Below, one piece after another: positions 26,040 to 37,372 of a stretch of 64,000 nt of DNA. The notes under the pieces were generated by a model. The model did not search any database. It had not been told where the DNA came from and was given only the letters and a program-made list of their open reading frames with translations. Location of the stretch: contig NZ_AOPO01000004.1 in the NCBI RefSeq assembly GCF_000336575.1, positions 1 to 64,000 on the forward strand. Reading direction: 5' to 3'. The position numbers were made by a program, and so were the translations under genes. This DNA is from Vreelandella titanicae BH1 (GTDB taxonomy: Bacteria; Pseudomonadota; Gammaproteobacteria; Pseudomonadales; Halomonadaceae). Within the stretch, counting starts at the first letter, position 1, and every line of letters begins with the position of its first letter.

Positions 26040-28643
26040 GTGCTTGAAGCTTACCGCCAACATGTCGAGGAACGTGCAGCTGAGGGCGTCCCGCCCAAAC
26101 CCCTAAACGCCGAACAAGTAGCCTTACTGGTTGAGCTGCTGAAGACGCCACCGGCCGGTGAAGAGGAGTTTATCCTCGACTTAATCACCAACCGCGTTCC
26201 GCCGGGCGTTGACGAGGCAGCTTATGTAAAAGCAGGCTTTCTTACCGCCATTGCGAAAGGTGAAGCGAGCTCTCCGCTGATCGACAAGATTCACGCCGTC
26301 AAGCTACTGGGTACCATGCAGGGTGGCTACAACATCGTTTCAATGGTAGAGCTACTCGATAACGAGGAGCTTGCCCGAGAAGCAGGCGAGCAGCTCAAGC
26401 ACACACTGCTGATGTTCGACGCCTTCCATGATGTGGAAAGCCGCGCCAAGAACGGCAACAGCGTCGCTAAAGAGGTTATTCAGTCCTGGGCAGACGCCGA
26501 GTGGTTCCTGTCTAAGCCGGCACTGGCTGAAAAAATCACCTTGAGCGTGTTTAAAGTCCCGGGCGAAACCAATACCGATGACCTGTCTCCCGCGCCGGAT
26601 GCCTGGTCACGTCCGGATATTCCGCTCCATGCCAACGCCATGCTCAAAAACGAGCGCGACGGCATTGAGCCAGTGGTTCCAGGTACCACTGGCCCGCTCA
26701 AGCAGATCGAAGACGTTAAAGCCAAAGGCTTTCCCGTCGTTTATGTAGGCGACGTGGTCGGCACCGGCTCATCGCGTAAGTCAGCCACTAACTCGGTACT
26801 GTGGTTCTTCGGCGACGATATCCCCTACGCTCCTAACAAGCGCGCTGGCGGTTTCTGCTTTGGTAGTAAAATTGCGCCTATTTTCTTTAACACCATGGAA
26901 GATTCGGGCGCCTTGCCGATTGAGATGGACGTCACCAACCTGAATATGGGCGATGTCATCGATGTTTACCCCTACGCAGGTAAAGTGTGCAAGCACGATA
27001 GCGACGAGGTAATCACCACCTTCGAGCTTAAAACGCAGCTGATTCTGGATGAAGTACGCGCTGGCGGCCGTATTCCCCTGATCATTGGCCGTGGTTTGAC
27101 TGGCAAGGCGCGTGAGTCACTGGGCCTGCCCACCTCTGACGTTTTCCGCCTACCTGACCAGCCTAAAGATACCAGCAAAGGCTTCACCTTAGCGCAGAAA
27201 ATGGTCGGTAAAGCGTGCGGTTTAGAGGGCGTTCGCCCCGGCATGTACTGCGAACCCAAGATGACCACCGTTGGCTCGCAAGACACCACCGGCCCGATGA
27301 CCCGTGATGAGCTGAAAGACCTTGCCTGCCTTGGCTTCCAAGCCGACCTGGTCATGCAGTCGTTCTGTCACACCGCGGCTTACCCGAAGCCCGTAGATGT
27401 GGATACTCACCACACCCTGCCCGACTTCATTATGAACCGTGGCGGTGTTTCGCTACGCCCCGGTGACGGTATCATCCACAGCTGGCTCAACCGCATGCTG
27501 CTGCCTGATACGGTGGGCACCGGCGGTGACTCGCACACCCGTTTCCCGCTCGGCATCTCATTCCCGGCCGGTTCAGGCCTGGTAGCGTTTGCTGCTGCCA
27601 CCGGCGTTATGCCGTTGGATATGCCGGAGTCGGTATTGGTGCGCTTCAAGGGCAAGCGCCAGCCTGGCGTTACGCTGCGTGACCTGGTTCACGCCATTCC
27701 ACTTTACGCCATCAAGCAAGGCCTGCTGACCGTTGATAAATCCAACAAGAAAAATGCCTTCTCCGGGCGTGTGTTGGAAATCGAAGGACTTGAAGATTTA
27801 ACCGTTGAACAAGCCTTCGAGCTTTCTGATGCATCCGCCGAGCGCTCCGCCGCTGGCTGTACCATTACGCTGTCTGAAGAGAGCGTTGCCGAGTACTTGA
27901 AGTCCAACATCACCCTGTTGAAGTGGATGATGGGCAACGGTTACGGCGATGAACGCACCATTAGCCGTCGTATTGAAGGCATGGAAGCGTGGCTGGCCAA
28001 CCCCAGCTTGATGCGTGCCGACCAGGATGCCGAGTACACCGAAGTTATTGAAATTGATCTGGCTGAAATTAAAGAGCCGGTTCTTTGTGCACCGAATGAC
28101 CCGGACGATGCGCGCCTGCTGTCTGAAGTCGCTGGCCAGAAAATCGACGAAGTCTTTATCGGTTCATGCATGACCAACATCGGCCACTTCCGGGCTGCTG
28201 GCAAACTGCTTGAGAAGCAGCCTGCCGGTAGCTTAAAAACCCGGCTGTGGCTGGCACCACCGACGAAAATGGATCAGCATCAGCTGACCGAAGAGGGCTA
28301 CTACGGTATTTATGGCCGTGCCGGTGCCCGTATGGAGATGCCGGGTTGTTCATTGTGTATGGGTAACCAGGCCCGCGTTGCCGCTAAGAGCACCGTGGTG
28401 TCTACGTCTACACGTAACTTCCCGAACCGTTTGGGTGACGGTGCCAATGTGTACCTCGCCTCTGCGGAACTGGCGGCCGTTGCCGCAGTAGAAGGACGCC
28501 TACCCAGCGTTGAAGAGTATCAACGCTATATGGGTGAGTTTGACGCTATGGCGGGCGAGATTTATCGTTATATGAACTTTCACGAGATTGAGGAGTATCA
28601 AAAGATAGCCTCAAACGTGATTCCGGTCGCTCAAGAAGCCTAA
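26040..28643 (+). CDS. acnB: Aconitate hydratase B / 2-methylisocitrate dehydratase
   Basis: TCA-cycle enzyme interconverting citrate and isocitrate through cis-aconitate; AcnB forms also dehydrate 2-methylisocitrate. The 867-residue length matches AcnB, which carries the HEAT-like domain at its N-terminus ([16 protein letters not shown]). Cluster cysteines are visible in [15 protein letters not shown] and GCSLCMGNQ near the C-terminus. Start is GTG, with AGAGG nine bases ahead, and agrees exactly with the conserved N-terminus. A strong terminator follows at 28737. Confidence 0.96.
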   Translation: MLEAYRQHVEERAAEGVPPKPLNAEQVALLVELLKTPPAGEEEFILDLITNRVPPGVDEAAYVKAGFLTAIAKGEASSPLIDKIHAVKLLGTMQGGYNIVSMVELLDNEELAREAGEQLKHTLLMFDAFHDVESRAKNGNSVAKEVIQSWADAEWFLSKPALAEKITLSVFKVPGETNTDDLSPAPDAWSRPDIPLHANAMLKNERDGIEPVVPGTTGPLKQIEDVKAKGFPVVYVGDVVGTGSSRKSATNSVLWFFGDDIPYAPNKRAGGFCFGSKIAPIFFNTMEDSGALPIEMDVTNLNMGDVIDVYPYAGKVCKHDSDEVITTFELKTQLILDEVRAGGRIPLIIGRGLTGKARESLGLPTSDVFRLPDQPKDTSKGFTLAQKMVGKACGLEGVRPGMYCEPKMTTVGSQDTTGPMTRDELKDLACLGFQADLVMQSFCHTAAYPKPVDVDTHHTLPDFIMNRGGVSLRPGDGIIHSWLNRMLLPDTVGTGGDSHTRFPLGISFPAGSGLVAFAAATGVMPLDMPESVLVRFKGKRQPGVTLRDLVHAIPLYAIKQGLLTVDKSNKKNAFSGRVLEIEGLEDLTVEQAFELSDASAERSAAGCTITLSEESVAEYLKSNITLLKWMMGNGYGDERTISRRIEGMEAWLANPSLMRADQDAEYTEVIEIDLAEIKEPVLCAPNDPDDARLLSEVAGQKIDEVFIGSCMTNIGHFRAAGKLLEKQPAGSLKTRLWLAPPTKMDQHQLTEEGYYGIYGRAGARMEMPGCSLCMGNQARVAAKSTVVSTSTRNFPNRLGDGANVYLASAELAAVAAVEGRLPSVEEYQRYMGEFDAMAGEIYRYMNFHEIEEYQKIASNVIPVAQEA

Positions 28644-28736
28644 CGCTTGTTAAGCACTTGAGATAGACCGCCCCATCGCCGATGCTCGCACCATCGCAGA
28701 AGATGTGACACGTTGCATTTTCTGAGTCGATGACCG

Positions 28737-28776
28737 AACGCCCCGCCACTGTTTTACAGGGCGGGGCGTTTTTTAT
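28737..28776 (+). terminator. Intrinsic terminator of acnB
   Basis: An 11-bp G/C-rich stem (28737-28747 with 28760-28770), with an inner CTGT/ACAG stem, followed by seven or more T residues. It closes the acnB unit 94 nt after its stop. Confidence 0.92.
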
Positions 28777-28833
28777 GCTCTACCTTTCTAAACTGTCCGG
28801 TAATCCAACAGTGTTTACCCTTAGGAGCTTGTG

Positions 28834-29328
28834 ATGACGAAGTCGATTGATATAGTGACGCCCGATCTCTGCGATGCGCATCCAGAGGTTGCGGTGCTTG
28901 ACCCGTTATTTGCCAATTTTGGCGGGCTTGAAGCTTTCTATGGCCCTATTCGTACAATCAAATGCTTTGAAGATAACTCCATGGTGAAACAGGCCGTTGC
29001 CGAGCCGGGTAACGGCGCGGTGCTGGTGGTGGATGCGGGTGGTTCGCACCGCTGCGCCATGCTGGGGGATATGCTCGCCGAGCAGGCCGTCGCCAACGGC
29101 TGGGCAGGGATCGTTATGTACGGCTGCGTGCGCGATGTGGATATACTCGCCGCCCTGCCGATTGGCGTTCAGGCGCTAGGCAGCCATCCGCGCAAAAGCG
29201 AAAAACGCGGCGAAGGACAACGCGATATTGACGTCACCTTTGCTGGTGTTACTCTTCAGCCTGGACAGTGGCTGTATGCAGATAACAACGGCATTATTGT
29301 TGCCGAGCAAGAGCTGCCACTTTCCTAA
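28834..29328 (+). CDS. rraA: RraA family protein
   Basis: A 164-residue protein of the RraA family. In E. coli RraA binds RNase E and inhibits it. Many relatives are instead metal-dependent 4-hydroxy-4-methyl-2-oxoglutarate/oxaloacetate aldolases. The conserved [17 protein letters not shown]-type core and GCVRDVD with the Arg-Asp pair used in the aldolases are both present, so the enzymatic role cannot be excluded. ATG at 28834 has TAGGAG upstream; the GTG at 28831 is too close. Confidence 0.85.
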   Translation: MTKSIDIVTPDLCDAHPEVAVLDPLFANFGGLEAFYGPIRTIKCFEDNSMVKQAVAEPGNGAVLVVDAGGSHRCAMLGDMLAEQAVANGWAGIVMYGCVRDVDILAALPIGVQALGSHPRKSEKRGEGQRDIDVTFAGVTLQPGQWLYADNNGIIVAEQELPLS

Positions 29329-29363
29329 CAAAGACCTCCGTAGTCATTAAATTTGTCTTAAAA

Positions 29364-29407
29364 GAGCCTCTTGCCAGGTGTGGCGGTTACTGCCACCCTG
29401 GTGGCTC
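29364..29407 (+). other. Hairpin between rraA and the GDPD gene
   Basis: A ten-pair stem with one bulged T: CCAGG and GTGGC (29374-29378, 29380-29384) pair with GCCAC and CCTGG (29392-29401); GAGCC (29364-29368) and GGCTC (29403-29407) extend it. There is no T run. It lies between the rraA stop and the likely GDPD start. The TTG at 29371 falls inside it, which argues against that start. Confidence 0.55.
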
Positions 29408-29421
29408 ATTCTTACCGTTTA

Positions 29422-31314
29422 ATGACGATGCAGCCTTTGACCTACCTTGGCTCTGCCTTACTACGCACGCTGCGCGATCATCTTCGCCCACTGATCGCCT
29501 ACCACCTGTTTTTTACCCTGCTTGCCTCAGCCTTGCTGCTGCCAGCGATCACCTGGATGACACGCTGGCTGCTTGCCCAACTCAACCGTACAGTGGTCAC
29601 CAACGATGAATTGATCGCACTACTGTTTAGCCCGCTGGGTTTGGTAGGCATGCTGGTAGGGCTTGGGTTCGCTTTTTTGATTATTTACTGGCAGCAGGCA
29701 GGCATGCTGCAGGTCGCCGTCAGGCCCCGTGACAATCACTATCGGCTGGCCCTTGAAGCACTCTGGCTAAGCACCCGTCGGCTACCTGCCCTCGCGGGTC
29801 TTGTCATACTCCAGGTAGGCACCCACTTACTACTGCTCGTGCCCTTTATGGCTGGGCTCGCGTGGCTTTACGATTTCTGGCTGAGTGGTATAGACCCCTA
29901 CTATCTTCAGCGCGTGCGTCCCCCTGCACTGTGGTATTTCATGGCGTGCGCGCTGCCACTGATTATTGCCTGGGTATGGGTAGCGTCATGGCTCTACCTG
30001 CGCTGGCTATTGGCGCTCCCCCTCGTTGCGTTGGAAAGCTGTAACCCCTGGCAGGCACTTAAACGAAGCGTTAGCTTAACCCGCGGCTGGCGCCGCTCCA
30101 TTGGCGCTGCGGTACTTCTGCTATTGGTCGTGATCGTTAGCCTGCCGCTACTGGTGACACTGCTCTTTGACCGCCTATTCACGCCACTTCTGTGGTGGCT
30201 GCCTGAGCATAATGCCGTGCTCATCCCAGCCATGCTGGCCTACTTACTCGGCTATGTGCTGATCACCCTGGCCATTACCTTCATCGGTATTGCCACCAAT
30301 GCGCTGCTTTCCGCCTGCCTCTATATGCAGCTGGCCCACAGAGAAGCTCGACCCGCACCGCCACCTGAGGATTTTAATGCAGGCAAACTGGCCTGGGCGG
30401 TAGAGCTTAGCGTACTCATTTTTGCCGGCCTTCAAGCATGGTGGATACTCAATAGCTTTGAGATACATGACAACGTCGCGGTGATTGCCCACCGTGGAAG
30501 CTCCATGGTGGCCCCCGAAAATACCCTTGCCGCGCTGGAGCAGTCACTACTTGATGGCGCCGACTATATCGAAATAGACGTACGCTTGAGCCGTGACCAA
30601 CAGGTTATGCTTTACCACGATCGCAGCATGGCGCGGCTAACCGGCGATCCTCGTGAGTTTGGCGAGCTAACCAGAGAAGAACTCAGCCAATTCGATGTAG
30701 GAAGCTGGTTTGGTGATGCTTATCAAGGTGAGAACATTCCAGGCTTGGATGAAGCGCTGCAAAGAGTGCGCGGAAAAGCCGGACTAATGATCGACATCAA
30801 GCCTCTGCCGGGGCAAGAACAGGCGCTAGCCGATGCCGTTATCGAGACTTTGAATGCAGAGAGTGACGTGCGCTATCGCTGCTGGGCAACCCAACAAAGC
30901 GCTTTTGACGGCTATACAGCGTGCGGTTTTCCCAATGCGCTAATGGATATGCGCATGGCTACCATGTCCCCATCATTACTTAAACATATCAAAGCCCAAG
31001 CACCTGAATTGCGCGTTACCTTACTGGCCCAGCTTATACTGCCCGGCACGCTAAACCGGCGTGACTTTGATGCCCTTGGGCTACGCCATAACCGCATCAC
31101 GGAAGGGGAAGTTCGCTTAGCGCGACTATATGGTTACGAAATACACGCCTGGACCGTCAATGACCGAGCTCGTATGTCAACGCTGATTGATCTGGGGGTC
31201 GATGCGATTATCACCGACTACCCAGATCGTTTAAACGAACTTATTCAAGTCCGCCGCGAATTAAGCGACGGTGCACTAATGCTAGTGAAGCTGCGCAACT
31301 GGCTTCGCCAATAG
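29422..31314 (+). CDS. Membrane-anchored glycerophosphodiester phosphodiesterase
   Basis: About 630 residues. The N-terminal 350 residues hold around six membrane helices (glycerophosphodiesterase membrane domain). The C-terminal catalytic domain starts VIAHRGSSMVAPENTL and continues with DYIEIDVRLSRD, YHDRSMARLTG and MIDIKP, the metal-binding and catalytic motifs of the GDPD family. It would hydrolyse glycerophosphodiesters to glycerol-3-phosphate and an alcohol, the catalytic part lying near the membrane. ATG at 29422 and ATG at 29428 are both possible; neither has a strong ribosome site. Convergent with ggt, 8 nt away. Confidence 0.88.
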   Translation: MTMQPLTYLGSALLRTLRDHLRPLIAYHLFFTLLASALLLPAITWMTRWLLAQLNRTVVTNDELIALLFSPLGLVGMLVGLGFAFLIIYWQQAGMLQVAVRPRDNHYRLALEALWLSTRRLPALAGLVILQVGTHLLLLVPFMAGLAWLYDFWLSGIDPYYLQRVRPPALWYFMACALPLIIAWVWVASWLYLRWLLALPLVALESCNPWQALKRSVSLTRGWRRSIGAAVLLLLVVIVSLPLLVTLLFDRLFTPLLWWLPEHNAVLIPAMLAYLLGYVLITLAITFIGIATNALLSACLYMQLAHREARPAPPPEDFNAGKLAWAVELSVLIFAGLQAWWILNSFEIHDNVAVIAHRGSSMVAPENTLAALEQSLLDGADYIEIDVRLSRDQQVMLYHDRSMARLTGDPREFGELTREELSQFDVGSWFGDAYQGENIPGLDEALQRVRGKAGLMIDIKPLPGQEQALADAVIETLNAESDVRYRCWATQQSAFDGYTACGFPNALMDMRMATMSPSLLKHIKAQAPELRVTLLAQLILPGTLNRRDFDALGLRHNRITEGEVRLARLYGYEIHAWTVNDRARMSTLIDLGVDAIITDYPDRLNELIQVRRELSDGALMLVKLRNWLRQ

Positions 31315-31322
31315 AGGTTGGA

Positions 31323-33113
31323 CTAATCGCCCATTACCACCCCTTCGCGCCGAGGGTCAGCACCACCAAACAGAGTGCCATCTTCAAGGCGCATAATGGC
31401 CTGAAGGCCGCTGGTTAGCTCCCGCTCGCTGACCGTATGACCACGCTCACGCAGTGATTCTATGGTTGCCTCAGGAAAACGCCCCTCTTCCACATAGACA
31501 TCCCCACCCAAAGTAATAGCATGGGGAAGGTTGAGCGCCTCTTGAGCGCTTAACCCCCAGTCGCGCAGTGCGACTAATGTACGGGCGGTATAATGAATAA
31601 TGGCGGCGCCACCTGGGGAGCCCAAGCTGGCTACCAGCTCGCCGGTTTCTTGATCAAATACCAGGGTCGGGCTCATGCTGGAGCGGGGACGCTTGCCGGG
31701 CTCTACCCGGTTCGCTACGGGCTCGCCATCCACTTCAGGGGTAAATGAAAAATCGGTGAGCTCGTTATTGAGCAGGAAACCACCCGCTAGCCCCGTGCCA
31801 CCGTCGGACATAATTCGCGAGCCAAACGCCTGCTCGATGGTGGTGGTCATAGCCACCGCGGTGCCCTCCTCATCGACAATACTGATATGGCTAGTACCGT
31901 ACTCAGGCTGTTCGGGCTGGCTAGCCCAGCTCACGTCAAGCTCCCCAGGGTTACCCGGTTCAGCGCTGTCGCCCATACTCTTCTCTTCGATAAGTGCACT
32001 GCGCTGCTCCAAGTATTCCGGGGCTAGCATCAATGACCAATCGCCTCCCGGCGCCTCGACAAAGTCAGGATCGGCGATGTAACGGCCACGATCCGCAAAG
32101 GCCAGGCGTGAGGCTTCCAAGAATTGATGCAGCCACCCACTGCTTGCAGCACCACTGTCTAACGGGGCTTCAAGCAGTGGCTGCTGATCAAGCATGCCTA
32201 AAATCTGCATCACGGTCAGATGACCCGATGAGGGTGGCGGGAAACCACATACTTCCCACTGTTGCCAAGGCGTACACAGCGGTTCGCGGTTAAGCGCCTG
32301 GTAGCCACTCATATCCTCAAGCGTCAAACTGCCTGGACGCTCAGGGTGGTTCTGAACGCGCTCAACGATGTCTTGTGCCACGGCTCCTTCGTACAAGGCG
32401 ACGCTGCCTTGCTCAGCGACGCGGCGAAGAACGGCTGCCAACGCTGGGTTTTTGAGCGTTTCACCAACGGCGATAGGCTCACCGTCTGAATCATAATAAA
32501 ACTGGCTCGCTACTGGGTCTTGGCGCAGAAACTCATCACCAGCCAAGCTGGTATGCAACCGATTGCTAACCTCAAAGCCCTCCTCGGCCAGGGTGATTGC
32601 CGGGATAAACAGCTCTTCCCAGGCCAGCTCACCGTGCTCAGCGTGGGCTTTCTCAAGCATACGCAGCGTGCCTGGCACTCCCACTGAGAGGCCGCTAACC
32701 ACTGCTTCATTAAACGCCAGCGGCTCGCCATCCTGCATAAACAGCTCACCGTTAACGCCTTGGGGCGCGGTTTCACGACCATCGTAGGCACGCACTTCAT
32801 CGCCATCGAAGTACATCAAAAAAGCACCACCACCAATACCACTGGACTGAGGCTCAACCAGGTTCAACACCATCTGCACCGCAATGGCCGCATCAATGGC
32901 GTTACCACCGGCTTTAAGTACTTGGTAACCGGCATCGGTGGCGAGCGGGTTAGCTGCTGCCACCGCAAATGACTCGGCTTCCCAGCCGGGCTTCTCTTCA
33001 TAGCCCGATTCGCTTTCAGGGGAAATGGAGGGTGTCTCATAGCTAAACCCCCAACTATACAATGGCGCTACCAGCAGAACAGGTAGCGCATACTTAACCG
33101 ATTTTGGTGACAT
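31323..33113 (-). CDS. ggt: Gamma-glutamyltransferase (periplasmic)
   Basis: Cleaves or transfers the gamma-glutamyl group of glutathione. It is a 596-residue precursor with a signal peptide (about 1-24) followed by the large subunit. The nucleophile is Thr407 in EYGTSHIS, where the precursor cuts itself into two subunits. Arg113 (DGRETAP) would bind the substrate carboxylate, and GGFLLNNE and GSPGG are also conserved. The ATG at 33113 has GGAGAG upstream; the ATG at 33128 has none. No lipobox is present. It is a single-gene unit, convergent with the GDPD gene. Confidence 0.93.
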   Translation of the reverse strand: MSPKSVKYALPVLLVAPLYSWGFSYETPSISPESESGYEEKPGWEAESFAVAAANPLATDAGYQVLKAGGNAIDAAIAVQMVLNLVEPQSSGIGGGAFLMYFDGDEVRAYDGRETAPQGVNGELFMQDGEPLAFNEAVVSGLSVGVPGTLRMLEKAHAEHGELAWEELFIPAITLAEEGFEVSNRLHTSLAGDEFLRQDPVASQFYYDSDGEPIAVGETLKNPALAAVLRRVAEQGSVALYEGAVAQDIVERVQNHPERPGSLTLEDMSGYQALNREPLCTPWQQWEVCGFPPPSSGHLTVMQILGMLDQQPLLEAPLDSGAASSGWLHQFLEASRLAFADRGRYIADPDFVEAPGGDWSLMLAPEYLEQRSALIEEKSMGDSAEPGNPGELDVSWASQPEQPEYGTSHISIVDEEGTAVAMTTTIEQAFGSRIMSDGGTGLAGGFLLNNELTDFSFTPEVDGEPVANRVEPGKRPRSSMSPTLVFDQETGELVASLGSPGGAAIIHYTARTLVALRDWGLSAQEALNLPHAITLGGDVYVEEGRFPEATIESLRERGHTVSERELTSGLQAIMRLEDGTLFGGADPRREGVVMGD

Positions 33114-33170
33114 CTCAGCGCTCTCCATGACAAGTTAAAAAACCACTCCAAAAGAGTAGCCTATTAAAAC

Positions 33171-33198
33171 ATCAACGCCCGGCACAATGGCCGGGCGT
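33171..33198 (-). terminator. Probable terminator of ppsA
   Basis: A perfect 9-bp stem, ACGCCCGGC (33175-33183) with GCCGGGCGT (33190-33198). In the minus direction it is followed by TTGATGTTTT, an imperfect T tract. Confidence 0.65.
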
Positions 33199-33223
33199 AA
33201 AGTAAAAACTAGGGTAGGCTCGA

Positions 33224-35599
33224 TTAGTCGATTTTTTGCCCTGCCAGCATAAACCAGGTTTCCAGCACCGCATCGGGGTTGAGTGATACAGAATCGATAC
33301 CCTGCTCCATCAACCATTTAGCCAAGTCAGGATGGTCTGACGGCCCCTGTCCGCAGATACCAACATATTTGCCCTTCGCCTTACAGGCTTGAATGGCCAT
33401 GGCCAGGAGCTTTTTAACCGCCCCATTACGCTCGTCAAACAGATGCGCCACGATGCCGGAATCACGATCCAAACCTAACGTTAGCTGGGTCAGGTCGTTT
33501 GAGCCAATGGAGAAACCATCAAAATACTCAAGGAACTCATCGGCCAGCAGTGCGTTGGCAGGAAGCTCGCACATCATAATCACTTTAAGCCCTGTGGGGC
33601 CGCCACGTTCAAGGCCATTAGCCGCCAACAGCTCTACCACCTCACGTGCTTCGTCGGTGGTACGCACAAAGGGCACCATGATTTCGATATTCTCGAAGCC
33701 CATCTCTTCACGCACCCGCTTGAGCGCTCGGCACTCGAGTTCAAAGCAGGGCCTGAACGCCTCTGAAATGTAGCGCGATGCCCCCCGGAAACCGAGCATG
33801 GGGTTCTCTTCCCCCGGCTCATAGAGTTTGCCGCCAATCAGGTTTTCGTATTCGTTGGATTTAAAGTCGGACAGCCGCACGATGACGCGCTGGGGATGAA
33901 ACGCTGCCGCTAGCGTGGAGATACCTTCAACCAGTTTATCGACATAGAAGCTGACCGGGTCGGTGTAACCCGCAGTACGTAAATCGATCACCTGCTGTAA
34001 ATCAACCGGCAGCGTGTCGTACTCCAACAGCGCTTTAGGGTGGACGCCGATCATGCGGTTAATGATAAATTCCAAACGCGCTAAACCCACGCCTGCGTGA
34101 GGCAGACTGGCAAACCCAAAGGCGCGGTCAGGGTTGCCCACATTCATCATAATTTTAAAGGGGATTTCCGGCATCGCATCGACGCTGGAGACTTTGCAAT
34201 CAAACTCCAACAGCCCTTCATACACATTGCCGGTATCGCCTTCCGCACAAGAAACCGTGACATCGATACCCTCTTTTAACTGGGTAGTCGCATCACCACA
34301 ACCAACGACAGCGGGAATACCCAACTCACGGGCGATAATCGCCGCATGACAGGTACGCCCACCGCGATTGGTGACGATCGCGGAAGCACGTTTCATGATC
34401 GGCTCCCAATCCGGGTCGGTCATATCGGTGACCAGGATATCGCCATCATGGATCTTGTCCATGTCATCAGGGCTTAGCACGACTTTGACGGTACCCCGGC
34501 CAATGCGTTGACCAATCGCTCGGCCGGTTATTAACGTACGACCCTTTTCACGCAGCTGGAAGCGCTCGAGTTTACCGCCCTCCTGCTGAGAGACCACCGT
34601 TTCAGGACGCGCCTGGACGATGTAAAGCCGACCATCATCGCCATCTAACGCCCACTCAATATCCATGGGCCGCTGGTAGTGCTGCTCGATAGTCATCGCC
34701 TGACGGGCCAGATCCATCACTTGCTGATCGTTGATACAGAAGCGGCCGCGGTCGGCATGGGGCACATCGACGGTCTCAACCGATTTACCGGCGCTGGCAT
34801 CCTGCCCATAAACCATCTTGATCAGCTTGGAACCTAAATTACGGCGCAGCACCGCCGGGCGGCCCGCCGCCAGGGTCGGCTTGTGCACGTAGAACTCGTC
34901 GGGATTGACTGCACCCTGCACCACGGTTTCGCCCAAGCCCCAGGAGCCAGTGACAAAAACGGCGTCTTTAAAGCCGGATTCGGTGTCCAGGGTAAACATA
35001 ACGCCTGCCGCACCGGTCTCTGAACGCACCATTTTCTGAACGCCCGCCGACAAGGCGACATTTTCGTGAGCGTAGCCACGGTGCACTCGGTAGGAGATCG
35101 CACGATCGTTAAACAGCGAGGCAAAAACCTCGTGCACTGCACGCTTGATATTGTCGAAGCCTTCGATATTCAGGAAGGTTTCCTGTTGGCCTGCAAAGGA
35201 AGCGTCGGGTAGATCTTCCGCGGTGGCTGAGCTGCGCACGGCTACTTTCAGTTGCGGGTGCTGTTGCTGCAGCTGGCCGTAGGCATCGCGCAGGGCCGAT
35301 TCAAAGGTAGGAGGTAGCGGCGTATCGATGATCCATTGGCGTATATTGCGGCCCGCCTCAGCCAGCGCTTTAACGTCATCGACGTCCAGACGGGCCAGGG
35401 TGGCATTAATGCGCTCGTTTAATCCTTCGTGGGAGAGAAATTCACGATAAGCGTGGGCGGTGGTGGCAAAACCGCCAGGAACCGTCACGCCAGCACCGGA
35501 CAGGTTAGAAATCATTTCACCCAGCGAGGCGTTTTTACCACCTACGCGTTCGACGTCCGCCATGCCCAGCTGATCGAACCACAGAATGTACTCTTCCAC
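33224..35599 (-). CDS. ppsA: Phosphoenolpyruvate synthase
   Basis: Makes PEP from pyruvate with ATP, the first gluconeogenic step. From a GTG at 35599 it has 791 residues, nearly E. coli length, opening [20 protein letters not shown]. The phospho-carrier His lies in [14 protein letters not shown] around residue 420. The C-terminal PEP-binding barrel has [14 protein letters not shown]. The GTG is supported by AGGGGG just upstream; the longer frame to 35662 is not conserved. It is divergent from ppsR, the gene of its own regulator. Confidence 0.95.
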   Translation of the reverse strand: MEEYILWFDQLGMADVERVGGKNASLGEMISNLSGAGVTVPGGFATTAHAYREFLSHEGLNERINATLARLDVDDVKALAEAGRNIRQWIIDTPLPPTFESALRDAYGQLQQQHPQLKVAVRSSATAEDLPDASFAGQQETFLNIEGFDNIKRAVHEVFASLFNDRAISYRVHRGYAHENVALSAGVQKMVRSETGAAGVMFTLDTESGFKDAVFVTGSWGLGETVVQGAVNPDEFYVHKPTLAAGRPAVLRRNLGSKLIKMVYGQDASAGKSVETVDVPHADRGRFCINDQQVMDLARQAMTIEQHYQRPMDIEWALDGDDGRLYIVQARPETVVSQQEGGKLERFQLREKGRTLITGRAIGQRIGRGTVKVVLSPDDMDKIHDGDILVTDMTDPDWEPIMKRASAIVTNRGGRTCHAAIIARELGIPAVVGCGDATTQLKEGIDVTVSCAEGDTGNVYEGLLEFDCKVSSVDAMPEIPFKIMMNVGNPDRAFGFASLPHAGVGLARLEFIINRMIGVHPKALLEYDTLPVDLQQVIDLRTAGYTDPVSFYVDKLVEGISTLAAAFHPQRVIVRLSDFKSNEYENLIGGKLYEPGEENPMLGFRGASRYISEAFRPCFELECRALKRVREEMGFENIEIMVPFVRTTDEAREVVELLAANGLERGGPTGLKVIMMCELPANALLADEFLEYFDGFSIGSNDLTQLTLGLDRDSGIVAHLFDERNGAVKKLLAMAIQACKAKGKYVGICGQGPSDHPDLAKWLMEQGIDSVSLNPDAVLETWFMLAGQKID

Positions 35600-35855
35600 G
35601 TAACCCCCTCGCTCATAGATATCTGCATGACCTTGACGATCATGGATAATTGATTGAGACACCCTAGCACCACGCCAATATATTCGCCATTGGTCTAATA
35701 GCGAAGAGAGTGGAGGATTTTTACAACAGCAGGGCTTTTTGGGCTATTTATGTAGTCAGATACATTTGAGCCCGCCAAAACGCCCAATGATGACACGTTG
35801 TGCTGACAAACAGCTCGGCTCACAATAGCCGTATCACTCACCCGTGGACTTAGTT

Positions 35856-36689
35856 ATGAAACGTACGGCTTTTTTTATTTCAGATGGTACCGGCATCACG
35901 GCGGAAAGTTTAGGACGTAGCTTGCTGGCCCAGTTCAGCGATGTTGAGATCGATATGCAGACCAAGCCCTATATCGATACGTTGGAAAAAGCGCAGGCGT
36001 TAGCAGCGATTATTGAGTCGACAGCCAACCGGGATGGTCATCGCCCCATTATCATTGACACCATTGTGGATCAACAAATACGCGACGTTATTCGTAAGGC
36101 GTCCGGCTTTAAGGTCGATATTTTTTCCACCTTTCTGGAGCCCTTAGAGCAAGAACTAGAGACCCACTCCTCCTACAGCGTTGGGCGCACTCACTCGATA
36201 GGCAGCGATGATGTCTACATGGATCGTATCCACTCCGTCCACTTCGCGCTGGATAATGATGACGGTGCACGCACCCACCAATACGATAAAGCGGATATCA
36301 TCCTGGTTGGCGTCTCGCGCTGCGGCAAAACACCTACCTCGCTTTATCTGGCGCTGCAGTTTGGCATTCGGGCGGCTAACTACCCGCTGACGGAAGACGA
36401 TTTAGACGAAGATGGCATGCTGAAGCTACCCAAGGCGCTCGTGCCCCATCGGCAAAAGCTGTTTGGGTTAACCATCGATGCGCGACGCTTGTCGGCAATT
36501 CGCAACGAGAGACGCCCCAATAGCCGCTATAGCTCGATGGATCAGTGCCTACAAGAAGTGGAACAGGCCGAGTCGCTCTACCGCACCATGCACATTCCCT
36601 TCATCGATGCGACACGCTTCTCGGTGGAGGAGATTTCAACGCGGATGATTGCTGAAACCGGCTTAGCGAGGCGTTTCTCGCCCCGCTAA
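35856..36689 (+). CDS. ppsR: PEP synthase kinase/pyrophosphorylase regulatory protein (PpsR)
   Basis: A 277-residue bifunctional enzyme of the DUF299 family. It inactivates PEP synthase by ADP-dependent phosphorylation near its catalytic His and reactivates it by Pi-dependent removal. The opening [17 protein letters not shown] and the P-loop GVSRCGKT (152-159) are diagnostic. The ATG at 35856 fits the conserved start; no strong ribosome site is seen (GTGGA 8 nt ahead). The intergenic region to ppsA (257 nt) carries both divergent promoters. Confidence 0.94.
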   Translation: MKRTAFFISDGTGITAESLGRSLLAQFSDVEIDMQTKPYIDTLEKAQALAAIIESTANRDGHRPIIIDTIVDQQIRDVIRKASGFKVDIFSTFLEPLEQELETHSSYSVGRTHSIGSDDVYMDRIHSVHFALDNDDGARTHQYDKADIILVGVSRCGKTPTSLYLALQFGIRAANYPLTEDDLDEDGMLKLPKALVPHRQKLFGLTIDARRLSAIRNERRPNSRYSSMDQCLQEVEQAESLYRTMHIPFIDATRFSVEEISTRMIAETGLARRFSPR

Positions 36690-36729
36690 TGTAAAAACTA
36701 CTACAAAAACTACGCAAGCCCCCAGTGGA

Positions 36730-37308
36730 TTACATGCCTTTGGGGGCAAAAATTCCCGGCGCGTTGCGCCAGTAGCCTTTGTAATCCATACCAAAGCCAA
36801 ACACATAACGGTCGGCAACTTCCAGGCTGCAGTAGTCGGCTTTCAACCCAGGCACTGCTTTGCGGTTGTGCTGTTTATCGACCAACACCGCTGTGGTAAC
36901 GCTGGCGGCCTGGGCCTCTTCGCAGTAAGCCAAAATGGCCGCCAGGGTCGCCCCCTCATCCAGGATATCGTCAACAATCACTACGTGACGGCCCGCCATG
37001 GGCACTTCAGGGGAAACGCGCCAAAAAAGCTCGCCGCCGCGCAGCTCGTTGCGGTAGCGAGTGGCATGCAAATAATCTACTTCCAACGGAAAGCCCAAGC
37101 GGGTAAGCAGATGACCGGTGGTAATCAAGCCACCATTCATTACGCAGTAAAAAACCGGCAGTTTATCGCCTAAATCCCGAGTAATCTCTTCCGCCATACG
37201 ATCCAGCGCCCGCTCTACCTCTTGCTGAGAAATTAGGCAGTCGGCGTTATCCATCAGCTCACGCATCGAGTCCAGCGACTCTAATGCTTCTTTATCCAAC
37301 TTTGACAT
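36730..37308 (-). CDS. hpt: Hypoxanthine-guanine phosphoribosyltransferase
   Basis: Salvages hypoxanthine and guanine to IMP and GMP using PRPP. The 192-residue protein has the PRPP motif VVIVDDILDEGATL (109-122), FYCVMNGGLI for the ribose-phosphate contact, and a Lys of the purine site in LVDKQHNRK. The stop overlaps a hairpin of GCCCCCA with TGGGGGC (36718-36747) that may end transcription. It precedes nagZ on the same strand by 64 nt. Confidence 0.88.
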   Translation of the reverse strand: MSKLDKEALESLDSMRELMDNADCLISQQEVERALDRMAEEITRDLGDKLPVFYCVMNGGLITTGHLLTRLGFPLEVDYLHATRYRNELRGGELFWRVSPEVPMAGRHVVIVDDILDEGATLAAILAYCEEAQAASVTTAVLVDKQHNRKAVPGLKADYCSLEVADRYVFGFGMDYKGYWRNAPGIFAPKGM

Positions 37309-37372
37309 CTACCAACTCCACGGCGGGTTAAAACTTCATTTATTTAAGTAAGAGATTTATTCAGCGCTGGGC

